A DNA stretch of 63,969 nt from Hyphomicrobiales bacterium (lineage in GTDB: Bacteria > Pseudomonadota > Alphaproteobacteria > Rhizobiales > Rhizobiaceae). The translations under genes and the position numbers were made by a program. The notes beneath the pieces are model-generated. The model saw only the letters and a program-made list of their open reading frames with translations. It had not been told where the DNA came from and did not search any database. Shown here piece by piece: positions 27,911 through 35,926 of this stretch (within the stretch, counting starts at the first letter, position 1; each line of letters opens with the position of its first letter). Where the stretch lies: the NCBI GenBank assembly GCA_900468065.1, contig UBTA01000045.1, forward strand, positions 1-63,969, written 5' to 3'.

Positions 27911-29227
27911 ATGTCAGACGTCTCCTTTCACGATCTCTCCGCGTTGGACGCGCCGAGCCGCGCAGCGCTCCTGCGCCGGTCAGAGACCGACCTCTCCGGC
28001 TTCATGGAAACGGTGAAGCCGATCATCGAGGCGGTTCGCGTCGAAGGCGACACCGCTCTGGTGCGCTATGCGCGTGAACTGGACAAGGCGGATCTGGACG
28101 AGAGCCGGCTCAAGGCGACGGAAGCCGAATTCGACGCAGCCTTCGATCTGGTGGAGGATGAAGTCATCGCAGCCATTCGGTTTGGCATCGACAATATCCG
28201 GCGATTCCACGAAGTGCAGAAACCAGAACCGATGTGGCTGAAGGAAATGCGCCCGGGCGCCTATGCCGGCGACCGCTTCACCCCGATCCGCTCCGTTGCG
28301 CTCTACGTTCCCCGCGGTAAGGGCGCGTTTCCCTCGGTCACCATGATGACGGCCGTGCCTGCCGTCGTCGCCGGCGTGCCGGAGATTGCCATCGTCACGC
28401 CGCCGGCGCCGGATGGATCCGTGGATGCCGCGACACTGGTCGCAGCGCGTCTCGCCGGCGTGTCCAACGTCTACAAGGTTGGCGGTGCGCAGGCCGTGGC
28501 GGCTGTCGCCTATGGCACGCAGACCATCAAGCCGGCGCTGAAGATCGTTGGTCCGGGAAGCCCATTCGTGGTGGCGGCCAAGCGGCTTCTGTCCGGCGTC
28601 ATCGATCCCGGCCTGCCGGCCGGCCCGTCCGAGGCAGTTATCTTTGCCGACGATACGGTGAAGGGCGGCCTTGCGGCGCTCGACCTTCTGGTCGAAGCCG
28701 AGCATGGCCCGGATTCATCCGCCTATCTCGTCACCCATAGCCGTCGCGTGGCCGAAGAGGCTCTCGCCGCCCTACCCGATCACTGGGCTCGCATGACCGA
28801 ACAACGCGTGGCTTTCTCGAAAGCGGTGCTCACCGGCCGCTGCGGCGGCATCGTGCTCACCTCCTCGCTTGAAGAAAGCTATCGCTTCGTCAACGACTAT
28901 GCGCCGGAACATCTCGAAATCCTGTCGATGGACCCCTTCGCTCATCTTGGCCATATCACGGAAGCCGCCGAAATCCTGATGGGTCCGCATACGCCGGTTT
29001 CGATCGGCAATTTCGGTCTCGGCCCCAACGCCGTGCTTCCGACAAGCCGCTGGGCACGCACCTATGGACCGCTGTCCGTATCGGATTTCGTCAAACGCTC
29101 GTCGATCGGTTACGTCACGGCGTCGGCTTATCCGGAATTTGCACGACATGCCCGTACCCTTGCCCGTTACGAGGGCTTCTCCTCGCACGAGCACGCGGTC
29201 TCCGATGTTCGCAAGGACTACCTGTGA
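27911..29227 (+). CDS. Histidinol-dehydrogenase-family enzyme, probably not HisD in function
   Basis: 438 residues, aligning end to end with HisD. The nucleotide-binding GGAQAVAAVAYGT and the catalytic Glu-His pair (APEHLE, E333-H334) are present. Two of the four expected zinc ligands differ: the first position is Glu (E262 in VEAEHG, for HisD Gln259) and the Asp is Asn (N367 in SIGNFGLGPN, for Asp360); H265 and H426 are kept. Genuine HisD is chromosomal with hisG/C; this one is in a transporter operon between the permease and an alcohol dehydrogenase. HisD paralogues such as HpsN oxidise sulfonated or hydroxylated alcohols, so a C3-C4 alcohol-type substrate is a fair guess, no more. ATG 27911 is chosen because the earlier frame start lies in the permease. 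Confidence 0.85.
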   Translation: MSDVSFHDLSALDAPSRAALLRRSETDLSGFMETVKPIIEAVRVEGDTALVRYARELDKADLDESRLKATEAEFDAAFDLVEDEVIAAIRFGIDNIRRFHEVQKPEPMWLKEMRPGAYAGDRFTPIRSVALYVPRGKGAFPSVTMMTAVPAVVAGVPEIAIVTPPAPDGSVDAATLVAARLAGVSNVYKVGGAQAVAAVAYGTQTIKPALKIVGPGSPFVVAAKRLLSGVIDPGLPAGPSEAVIFADDTVKGGLAALDLLVEAEHGPDSSAYLVTHSRRVAEEALAALPDHWARMTEQRVAFSKAVLTGRCGGIVLTSSLEESYRFVNDYAPEHLEILSMDPFAHLGHITEAAEILMGPHTPVSIGNFGLGPNAVLPTSRWARTYGPLSVSDFVKRSSIGYVTASAYPEFARHARTLARYEGFSSHEHAVSDVRKDYL

Positions 29228-30249
29228 CGATGAAGGCGGCACGACTCTACACAGCAGGCGATATTCGGGTTGAGGACATCGACAACCCCGGGCCGCTTGC
29301 CCCCGGCTGGGTCCGCGTCGCTGTAACCGCCGCTGGCATCTGCGGCTCTGATGTTCACAATTTTCGCACCGGACAGTGGATCACGCGGTCGCCTTCGGTG
29401 GCAGGGCATGAGTTCGCCGGCGTAGTCGCCGAGGTCGGGGCGGGCGTTCGCGCGTTCGCGGCCGGCGATACAGTCGTTGCCGACTCCCGGTTCTGGTGCG
29501 GCGAATGCCCTGCCTGTCAAAGCGGCCGGCACAACATTTGCGACCATCTCGGTTTCGTCGGAGAAATCTGCGACGGTGGCTTTGCAGAGCAGGCGGTATT
29601 ACCGGAGCGGCTGCTCGTCAGGTACGATCCGGCGCTTGATCCCGCCATTGCTGCCATGGCCGAGCCGCTGGCTGTTGCCCTGCATGCGGTACGCCGCCAG
29701 GCGGTCCCGGCCGGCGAGCCGGTTCTCGTTATCGGTTGCGGCCCGATTGGGGGCCTTGCAGCGCTTCTCCTGTCGCGCCTTCACGATGGTCCCGTCCTTG
29801 TCTGCGACCGCAACGCGGATCGCGCAGAACTGGTTGCGCGGGTGACCGGTGCATCAAGTGTCACTCTCGACACGGAATCTCTCGGCGATGTGCTTTGCGG
29901 ACGGGTGCTGCGTTATGCACTCGACGCGACGGGCCATATCGATGTCCTGATACGGGCAATCGCGCTTCTCGGTGGCGGCGGTTCGCTGACACTGGTCGGC
30001 ATCACGCACGGTCGCATCGAACTCGACCCGAACACGCTCGTCGAGCGCGAAATCGCGCTCATCGGCTGCCACGCCTTTACCGACGAGTTGCCGGAAGCTG
30101 TTGCCATGTTGCCCGGACTGGCGCCCGCTCTTGTCCAATTGATCGACCGGGAAATCGCAATCGATGCCGTGCCGCAGGCCTATGAACAGCTTCTTGCCGG
30201 CAATGTCACAGGTCTCAAAACGATCGTTCGGCTCGGGTACCGCCCGTGA
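29224..30249 (+). CDS. Zinc-dependent medium-chain alcohol dehydrogenase
   Basis: About 341 residues, MDR superfamily. The catalytic zinc Cys is in AGICGSDVHNF, with GHEFAG supplying the His-Glu pair. The structural zinc loop CGECPACQSGRHNIC has all four Cys. The cofactor site is VIGCGPIGGLAALL. It resembles threonine/sorbitol dehydrogenases. It starts at GTG 29224 (or ATG 29230), overlapping the previous stop by 4 bp. It should oxidise or reduce an intermediate next to the HisD-like step. Confidence 0.88.
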   Translation: MTMKAARLYTAGDIRVEDIDNPGPLAPGWVRVAVTAAGICGSDVHNFRTGQWITRSPSVAGHEFAGVVAEVGAGVRAFAAGDTVVADSRFWCGECPACQSGRHNICDHLGFVGEICDGGFAEQAVLPERLLVRYDPALDPAIAAMAEPLAVALHAVRRQAVPAGEPVLVIGCGPIGGLAALLLSRLHDGPVLVCDRNADRAELVARVTGASSVTLDTESLGDVLCGRVLRYALDATGHIDVLIRAIALLGGGGSLTLVGITHGRIELDPNTLVEREIALIGCHAFTDELPEAVAMLPGLAPALVQLIDREIAIDAVPQAYEQLLAGNVTGLKTIVRLGYRP

Positions 30250-31010
30250 CCCAAGCCTCCGATGGAAAGCCGGTTGCGAAGATGCCCCTCACCGATAATG
30301 CGAGCCCCCTCTACGAGAAGGTCAAGGATTATGTCCTTGCGCATATCGGCAGTGGCGAATGGGACAGGAACCGCAGGCTACCGTCCGAGCACGATCTGGT
30401 GGCAACGCTCGGTGTATCCCGCATGACCGTTCACAGGGCGTTACGGGAGCTCACGTCCGAAGGTTATCTCCTGCGCATCCAAGGGGTGGGTACATTCGTT
30501 GCCCCACCCAAGCCGCAATCGACCCTGATCGAGGTCGCCAATATTGCCAGCGAAATCAGTGGACGTGGCGGAGAGCATCGCGCCGAGGTCATTCTGCTGG
30601 AAGCGATAAGGCCGGAAATCGAACTCTTGGCGGCCTTCGAGGCCGGCAGGCAGATCCGCGTTGCCCATTCGATCGTCGTCCATTTTGACAACGGCATTCC
30701 TGTCCAGGTCGAAGAGCGCTTCGTCAACTCGGAACTCGTGCCGGACTACGAGCAGCAAGACTTCGCTGTTATGACCACCTACGACTTTCTGCAGCGCTCG
30801 ACGCCAATGACCGAAGTGGAACACGTTATTTCCGCTATCGGAGCGGATGCCGAAACCGCACGGATGCTAAAGGTGGAAGAAGGAACCCCGTGCCTGCTCC
30901 TTCACCGCCGGACATGGTCCGGTGCAAGAGTCGCAACGGTTAACCGGCTCACTTATGCCGGCAACCGCTATTCCCTTGGCAGCCGCTATGCGCCGTCATC
31001 GCTGAAATAA
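30246..31010 (+). CDS. GntR-family (HutC/UTRA) transcriptional regulator
   Basis: A 254-residue regulator. The N-terminal winged helix (YEKVKDYVLAHIGSGEW, LPSEHDLVATLGVSRMTVHRA, GVGTFV) is followed by a UTRA ligand-binding domain (about residues 95-240: ELLAAFEAGRQIRVAHSIVVH, EERFVNSELVPDYEQQDF and a CLLLHRRTWSG end). It starts at GTG 30246, overlapping the dehydrogenase by 4 bp. The UTRA domain normally binds a pathway intermediate and relieves repression. It probably binds the candidate operator at 22915-22931. Confidence 0.88.
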   Translation: MTQASDGKPVAKMPLTDNASPLYEKVKDYVLAHIGSGEWDRNRRLPSEHDLVATLGVSRMTVHRALRELTSEGYLLRIQGVGTFVAPPKPQSTLIEVANIASEISGRGGEHRAEVILLEAIRPEIELLAAFEAGRQIRVAHSIVVHFDNGIPVQVEERFVNSELVPDYEQQDFAVMTTYDFLQRSTPMTEVEHVISAIGADAETARMLKVEEGTPCLLLHRRTWSGARVATVNRLTYAGNRYSLGSRYAPSSLK

Positions 31011-31032
31011 CATCGAAGACTGGAGGATGAAG

Positions 31033-32340
31033 ATGACCGAAAGCAACAGCAGGACAGCTGACATTCGCCGGATGGCGCGAACCGATGAGCCGGCGGCGAC
31101 AGCACTTCTGGCCAGCCTGCTTCTGGATCTGTTTTCGCTGAAGGCGGAGGAGATCCGCATCAATCGCGATCAGTACAGCCTGAATTCGCTGAACGGCTTT
31201 TTCGACGCCGACGGCCAGTCGTTTTTTTTCAAGTTTCATCAGGAAGACGGAGAAGAGGCGATGTCCGGCGAATATTATCGCGCCGACATCCTTGCGCGCG
31301 CCGGGCTTCCGGTTGATCAACCACTCTACATGTCGGTTCTACCCGGAGAACAGATACTTATTTATCGCCGTCGCAGCGATCCGCGTTTTTCCGATGTGCT
31401 GCGGGTGTTGGATCTCCAGCCGGATCCGGTGGCGGAATCGAAGGCCGTCGCTGCGGAGCAGGCTCTTTCTGCCCGAGTGCTTGCCGTCTACCTCGAAAGC
31501 CTTCACGACGTGACGCTGGATGACGTTGCGGCCGAGCCGATCCATAGGCTGTTCTACGACAGGCTCACCGATCCGCAATCCGGCGCCATTCCAGGCGGGC
31601 GTTACAAAAGTTTCTACGTCAACCAGCGGTTTTTTCTTCCGGGCGTCGACCTCGACTGGGAGACTTTCTCCAAGGCGCGAATCGTCATTAATGGCCGGCG
31701 ATATCGTCACAGCTTTGGCGAACTCTTTGAGCTTGCGAGTGTTCGCTTGAGACCCGACCGGCTTGCCGATGCCGGTGGCGTCGTCGCACACGGCGATGCG
31801 CACAATGCGAATGTCTGGTACACAGAGACGGACAACCGGGCGCAACTTTCCTACTTCGATCCGGCCTTTGCCGGGCAGAATGTGCCGACGCTTCTGGCTG
31901 AGATAAAGACGACCTTCCATAATGTTTTCGCACATCCGCTGTGGCTCTATGATCCTGCCGACGCTGAAAAGCGATTTTCGGGGCTTGCCCACTACGAGGC
32001 TGGCACGCTTTTCCTGGAAACGGATTGGGATTTAAGCGCGGTACGAGCCAAATTGCTGGACGTGAAGGCCGACAATGTGTGGCGGCCTCTTCTGAGCGCG
32101 GTGGATGCACGGGGCATGCTTCCGGAAGATTGGCGCCGCGTCATTCGGCTCGCGCTTTTTCTGTGCCCGACGCTTGTCATGAACATCAGGGCCGGGGCAT
32201 CGACGCACAATCCGACCTCTTCGCTCATTGCTATCGCTGTGGCAATAATGGTGGGGAGCGAGCCGGAGACGGGGGACGATAGGATGTCACTGTTTCTGGA
32301 ACGCGTGGATCCCGCCCTCGGTCTTGTTTCTAAATCCTGA
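31033..32340 (+). CDS. APH/choline-kinase-fold phosphotransferase-like protein
   Basis: About 435 residues. The Brenner catalytic motif is VVAHGDAHNANVW, followed by the metal-binding SYFDPAFAG (in place of the DxD/DFG region). The N-lobe has FFFKFHQEDGEEAMSGEYYRA. The protein is longer than typical aminoglycoside phosphotransferases. Start ATG 31033 has GGAGG at 31022-31026. It ends the operon of the importer and dehydrogenases, so its substrate is more likely a small alcohol or polyol than an antibiotic. Function not established. Confidence 0.7.
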   Translation: MTESNSRTADIRRMARTDEPAATALLASLLLDLFSLKAEEIRINRDQYSLNSLNGFFDADGQSFFFKFHQEDGEEAMSGEYYRADILARAGLPVDQPLYMSVLPGEQILIYRRRSDPRFSDVLRVLDLQPDPVAESKAVAAEQALSARVLAVYLESLHDVTLDDVAAEPIHRLFYDRLTDPQSGAIPGGRYKSFYVNQRFFLPGVDLDWETFSKARIVINGRRYRHSFGELFELASVRLRPDRLADAGGVVAHGDAHNANVWYTETDNRAQLSYFDPAFAGQNVPTLLAEIKTTFHNVFAHPLWLYDPADAEKRFSGLAHYEAGTLFLETDWDLSAVRAKLLDVKADNVWRPLLSAVDARGMLPEDWRRVIRLALFLCPTLVMNIRAGASTHNPTSSLIAIAVAIMVGSEPETGDDRMSLFLERVDPALGLVSKS

Positions 32341-32618
32341 TCAAAACCCAGGGCGGTTGGAGGACGTTGTGGTTGTCCATGGAAGACGACGGGTCCGAGG
32401 ATGGACGAACTCAGCATCGGTCGGATGAGTATTGTCGCCATAGTTGCACTAAAGCAGCTCCGGCCCCTTGCACTTTTACCAGCGGCAGCGGAGACTCCGG
32501 CTATAGAATCTCGAATTTCAGACCATCCTAAAAGGCATCCCTCTTGCCCCTTGGCGGATTGATATGAAGCGTGCGCAACAATCCATCATCTGACGAAGAT
32601 GCTGATCGTAGCCGGGCA
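32341..32618. other. Intergenic, possible decayed sequence
   Basis: No intact gene. The minus strand next to the aldolase fragment at 32619-32780 has short frames only. Nothing else recognised. Confidence 0.4.
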
Positions 32619-32780
32619 TTACGTTCGACTGGTCCCACCGCCGCCATGCAAAACGAGATCCGGATCGCTGCCGACGATACGCGAGGTATAGATGCGCAGG
32701 CCGAGTGCTTCGCTTTGGCCGTCAGTGAGAGCCGCATCGACATATCGTTGAGCATCGGTGTCGTTCCAGCGGCTTTTCAT
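32619..32780 (-). pseudogene. N-terminal fragment of a RhaD-like bifunctional aldolase/dehydrogenase
   Basis: 53 codons: MKSRWNDTDAQRYV, then LGLRIYTSRIVGSDPDLVLH and GGGGTSRT, ending in a TAA. This matches the start of the large class II aldolase/short-chain dehydrogenase family (usual form LALRVYTSRLLGxDPxLVLHGGGNTSVK). The frame stops 53 codons in, and the rest (over 600 residues) is missing. It lies downstream of the lsrB terminator. It is a truncated relic; the family acts on sugar phosphates such as rhamnulose 1-phosphate. Confidence 0.7.
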
Positions 32781-32810
32781 GGGTCAAATCCGTTTTTGTT
32801 CAAATAGAAA

Positions 32811-32837
32811 CGGGCGGCCACAGATCGCAGCCGCCCG
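32811..32837 (-). terminator. Rho-independent terminator of the lsrACDB operon
   Basis: CGGGCGGC (32811-32818) and GCCGCCCG (32830-32837) form an 8-bp GC stem. On the transcribed minus strand it is followed by TTTCTATTT. It lies 18 bp past the lsrB stop, the expected place. Confidence 0.75.
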
Positions 32838-32854
32838 GCAGTCAGCTTGGGAGT

Positions 32855-33886
32855 TCAGAAGTCAAAATTGCCGATATTGTCCTTGGTGAAGACGGTGCGT
32901 TCGGGCAGCAGGATGATACCGTTGCCATCGGCTTCGTAGTCATAACCCTGTACCTTATTGGCCGAGACTTCGACCGTGCCGACTCCCGGAATATCAAGCT
33001 TGTCGCCCACCTTCATCGGGCCGTTCTTGATGACGTGATCAGCTACGAAGACCGAAATCTTGCCCTGCTGCGTCACATCCCAGAGGCCGAACCGCTGGAT
33101 TGTACCCCGTTCGATATAGGGGCGCATAACGTTGGGCGTCGAGAAGCCGACGATGGTAACACCATCGGCGCGCTTCAGGTTCTCTGCGGCCTGGGCGGCG
33201 GCCGGCAGGGCATTGGCATCCGGGGCGATGATGGCGTCGAGATCCGGATAGGTCTGCAGGATGCTTTCAGCGGTCTGTAGCGACTTTTGGGCGTCGTTGT
33301 AGCCATACTGAGTGGTGACGATTTCCCAGCCCGGATGTTCCTTGGCGATTTTCGCCTTGGCAGCTTCCGCCCAGGCGTTCTGGTCGGTTACGGTCGGGCT
33401 GGAATAGAAGAAGGCGACTTTGGCCTTTTCCTTGGTCACACCTTCTGCCGCCATTTCAACGAGCAGGCTACCGAGTTGGTCCGGCGTACCCTGGTTAATA
33501 TAGTAACTGCGGCAATCCGGGTTTACGTCGCTATCCCAGGTCATGACCAGCACACCGCGCTCCATGGCTCGCTTCAAAGCCGGGCATAGACCGTCCGGGG
33601 AAACGGACGACACGATGATCGCGCTGTAGCCCTGGTTGACGTAGTTGTTTATAAACTGCACCTGTCCGGAGACACTGGGCTCGGTCGGGCCGTCATAAGT
33701 CACTTTTGCACCGACTTCCTCGCCTGCTTTTACGGCACCTGCGCCGCCACTGGTGAAGAAGCCGACACCCACAAGCTTGGGGATGAAAGCGATCTGTGAT
33801 TCCGCATGCGCGGTTCCGGCCGCAAGCACTGTCCCGGCAAGAAGGCTGGCTGCGAGCGCCGTGGATTTCATTATGGTCTTGATCAT
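32855..33886 (-). CDS. lsrB: Autoinducer-2 binding protein LsrB
   Basis: A 343-residue periplasmic binding protein, nearly collinear with enteric LsrB. The N-terminal signal peptide ends at AHA. The AI-2 contact residues known for LsrB are all present: Lys in FIPKLVG, Asp in [10 protein letters not shown], Asp-Gln in TVTDQNAW, and Pro/Ala in APDANALP. The C-terminus ([18 protein letters not shown]) is also conserved. The start ATG 33886 follows directly on the lsrD stop. It should bind the non-borated R-THMF form of AI-2 and feed LsrACD. Confidence 0.95.
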   Translation of the reverse strand: MIKTIMKSTALAASLLAGTVLAAGTAHAESQIAFIPKLVGVGFFTSGGAGAVKAGEEVGAKVTYDGPTEPSVSGQVQFINNYVNQGYSAIIVSSVSPDGLCPALKRAMERGVLVMTWDSDVNPDCRSYYINQGTPDQLGSLLVEMAAEGVTKEKAKVAFFYSSPTVTDQNAWAEAAKAKIAKEHPGWEIVTTQYGYNDAQKSLQTAESILQTYPDLDAIIAPDANALPAAAQAAENLKRADGVTIVGFSTPNVMRPYIERGTIQRFGLWDVTQQGKISVFVADHVIKNGPMKVGDKLDIPGVGTVEVSANKVQGYDYEADGNGIILLPERTVFTKDNIGNFDF

Positions 33887-33887
33887 T

Positions 33888-34898
33888 CTACTCTCCTCCT
33901 GAAGTAACTGCCGTCCGGCTTTTCCTGAGCCTGTTGACGGCGATGAAATCGGCAAGCAAAGCGCTTCCGTGGCGCAATGCGACCGCTATAACCAGCAACC
34001 CTCCCGAAAGTGCGCTGGAAATCTGGCTTGAGACACCGCTCGCCTGCAGTCCCTGCTGCAGATAGCCGATGACGAAGGTGGCAATCAGCGTGCCGAGGAT
34101 AGACCCCTGCCCGCCATAGATGGACGCTCCACCGAGAACCGCTGCCGTGATAGCGGGGAGCAACGTTGCCGCACCAAGATCGACTCGGGCCGATCCGAAA
34201 TAGGCAGACATCGCAAGCCCGGCGATCGCGGCGCATAGACCGGTGACGACATAGGTGATGGTCTGCACTCTGGCGAGCGGGATGCCGGCAAAGCGCGCAG
34301 CACTCTCCGATTGGCCGACAAGAAAGACGGCACGGCCGAAACGGGTGAAATGAAGCAGTGTGACGAGCAAGGCAGCCAGTGCCAGAAACAAGACGAGCGT
34401 CGCTGGCAGGCCGAAAATCTGCGCATAGCCGAACGCATTGAAGGCTTCGGGGAAATTGCCGATCCCTTCATAGCCGCCTGCCCCGACGAGGCCCGAGGCA
34501 ACGGTCGCGGTGCCTTGGAACAGATAAAGACTGCCAAGCGTGACGACCAGCGGCTGGATCTTCGAAAGATGGATCACTGTGGCGTTGAACAGGCCACAGA
34601 ACGCGCCCGTCACCAGTGCGAAGGCGATCGAAAGTGGCAGCGGCACGGCATAGAAGGTCGCCACCCCGAACACGATGGCCGCAAGCCCGATAGTTGAGGC
34701 GAAGGAAACGTCAATCCCGCCCGCAATGATCACCAGCGTCAGCGGCAGCGCAACGATGCCGATCTGCACAAAATCCGAGGTGCCGTAGATCAGGTTCCCG
34801 AGATTGAGAAAGCGCGGGTTGACGATACCGAAGATCGCGAGTTCTACCACCAGCATGGCAAGCAGAGCGGTTTCCCAGCGGAAGATCAGCTTGTTCAT
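33888..34898 (-). CDS. lsrD: AI-2 ABC importer permease LsrD
   Basis: A 336-residue inner-membrane protein with about nine to ten hydrophobic segments and the ribose-type permease signature [15 protein letters not shown]. The conserved loop [20 protein letters not shown] is close to LsrD/RbsC permeases. Its start overlaps the lsrC stop (ATGA at 34895-34898). Assignment to D rather than C comes from operon order and length. Confidence 0.9.
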   Translation of the reverse strand: MNKLIFRWETALLAMLVVELAIFGIVNPRFLNLGNLIYGTSDFVQIGIVALPLTLVIIAGGIDVSFASTIGLAAIVFGVATFYAVPLPLSIAFALVTGAFCGLFNATVIHLSKIQPLVVTLGSLYLFQGTATVASGLVGAGGYEGIGNFPEAFNAFGYAQIFGLPATLVLFLALAALLVTLLHFTRFGRAVFLVGQSESAARFAGIPLARVQTITYVVTGLCAAIAGLAMSAYFGSARVDLGAATLLPAITAAVLGGASIYGGQGSILGTLIATFVIGYLQQGLQASGVSSQISSALSGGLLVIAVALRHGSALLADFIAVNRLRKSRTAVTSGGE

Positions 34899-35926
34899 CG
34901 GCCGGCCTCCAGGACTTTGGATGTTGGATTGCGGTTATCAATGGCAGGCGCCCGGTCGTGGACGGCATAACGACGCGCGCGGATGCGTCGGTCTATGACT
35001 TGGCGGATGCGGCCATCGAGCAGCAGCACCGACAGAAGCAGCGCACCGGCAATGAAATCGTTCCAGTAAGCGGGAATTTTCAGGAAAACGAGCGCACTGT
35101 CGATCGAGGTGATGAAGATCACGGCGGCGACGACACCCGCGACGGAGCCTGTGCCACCGAGTAGGCTCACACCACCCAAAACGTTGACCGCGATAGCCTT
35201 AAGTTCGACGCCGTTGCCAGCCTGATTCGGGATGAAGCCGATCTGCGCCGAAAAGACGATGCCGGCGAGCGCGGCACAAAGGCCCGTAGCCGCAAAAGCG
35301 GCAAACTGCACACGGCGGACAGGTACGCCCAGATGGTGAGCCGCAGCACGATTATCACCAACCGCATAGAAGAAGCGGCCGAAACGGGTATGCCGCAGGA
35401 AGAACCAGAGACCAGCGATGAGCGCGACAACGACAACGCTCAGTGCGGAAAAGCCGAGGCCGAGATTGCCCGCGAGCGCCTTCAGATCCTGCGGCAGGTC
35501 CTCGATCCAGCGCCCTCCGGTCATCACCAGCATGATGCCGCGATAGAAGCCAAGCGTTCCAAGCGTCGCCACAATCGAGGGGATGCCCAGATACGCGACC
35601 ATCAGACCATTGAACGCACCGGCAGCAACGCCCGTCAGCAGGCAAAGCACAATTGCCAGGGGAAGAGCTATGCCAACGTTCAGGGACAGGCCGAGCACTG
35701 CGGCGCTTAAGCCCAGCACCGAGCCGCTGGAGACGTCGATATTGCGGGTCAGGATAACGACCATCGTTCCAAGTGAGATCAGCATCAGCACGAGGCTGCT
35801 GGCGAGGACTGTCGAAGCCGTAGCACCGGAAAGATAACCGGGCGCCGCCGCACCGATCGCAGCATAGGAAACGATGAGAATTAGGAGCAGCGTCACGACG
35901 CGGTTGCGCGCAAAGAGATCAAGCAT
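34895..35926 (-). CDS. lsrC: AI-2 ABC importer permease LsrC
   Basis: About 343 residues. The start is ATG 35926 (MLDLFARNRVVTLLLILIVS); a longer frame start at 36010 lies inside lsrA. The permease has the RNIDVSSGSVLGLSAAVLG signature, and its later part, GGVSLLGGTGSVAGVVAAV, matches RbsC/LsrC. It overlaps the end of lsrA by 8 bp and lsrD by 4 bp, so translation of the whole operon is coupled. Confidence 0.9.
   Translation of the reverse strand: MLDLFARNRVVTLLLILIVSYAAIGAAAPGYLSGATASTVLASSLVLMLISLGTMVVILTRNIDVSSGSVLGLSAAVLGLSLNVGIALPLAIVLCLLTGVAAGAFNGLMVAYLGIPSIVATLGTLGFYRGIMLVMTGGRWIEDLPQDLKALAGNLGLGFSALSVVVVALIAGLWFFLRHTRFGRFFYAVGDNRAAAHHLGVPVRRVQFAAFAATGLCAALAGIVFSAQIGFIPNQAGNGVELKAIAVNVLGGVSLLGGTGSVAGVVAAVIFITSIDSALVFLKIPAYWNDFIAGALLLSVLLLDGRIRQVIDRRIRARRYAVHDRAPAIDNRNPTSKVLEAGR

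Noticed and set aside
27911-29227. Annotation as the biosynthetic hisD
   Set aside because: Two metal-ligand positions differ and there are no other his genes; it sits in a transporter operon.
31033-32340. Annotation as an aminoglycoside resistance gene
   Set aside because: Only the general kinase fold matches; the context and length fit a metabolic kinase better.
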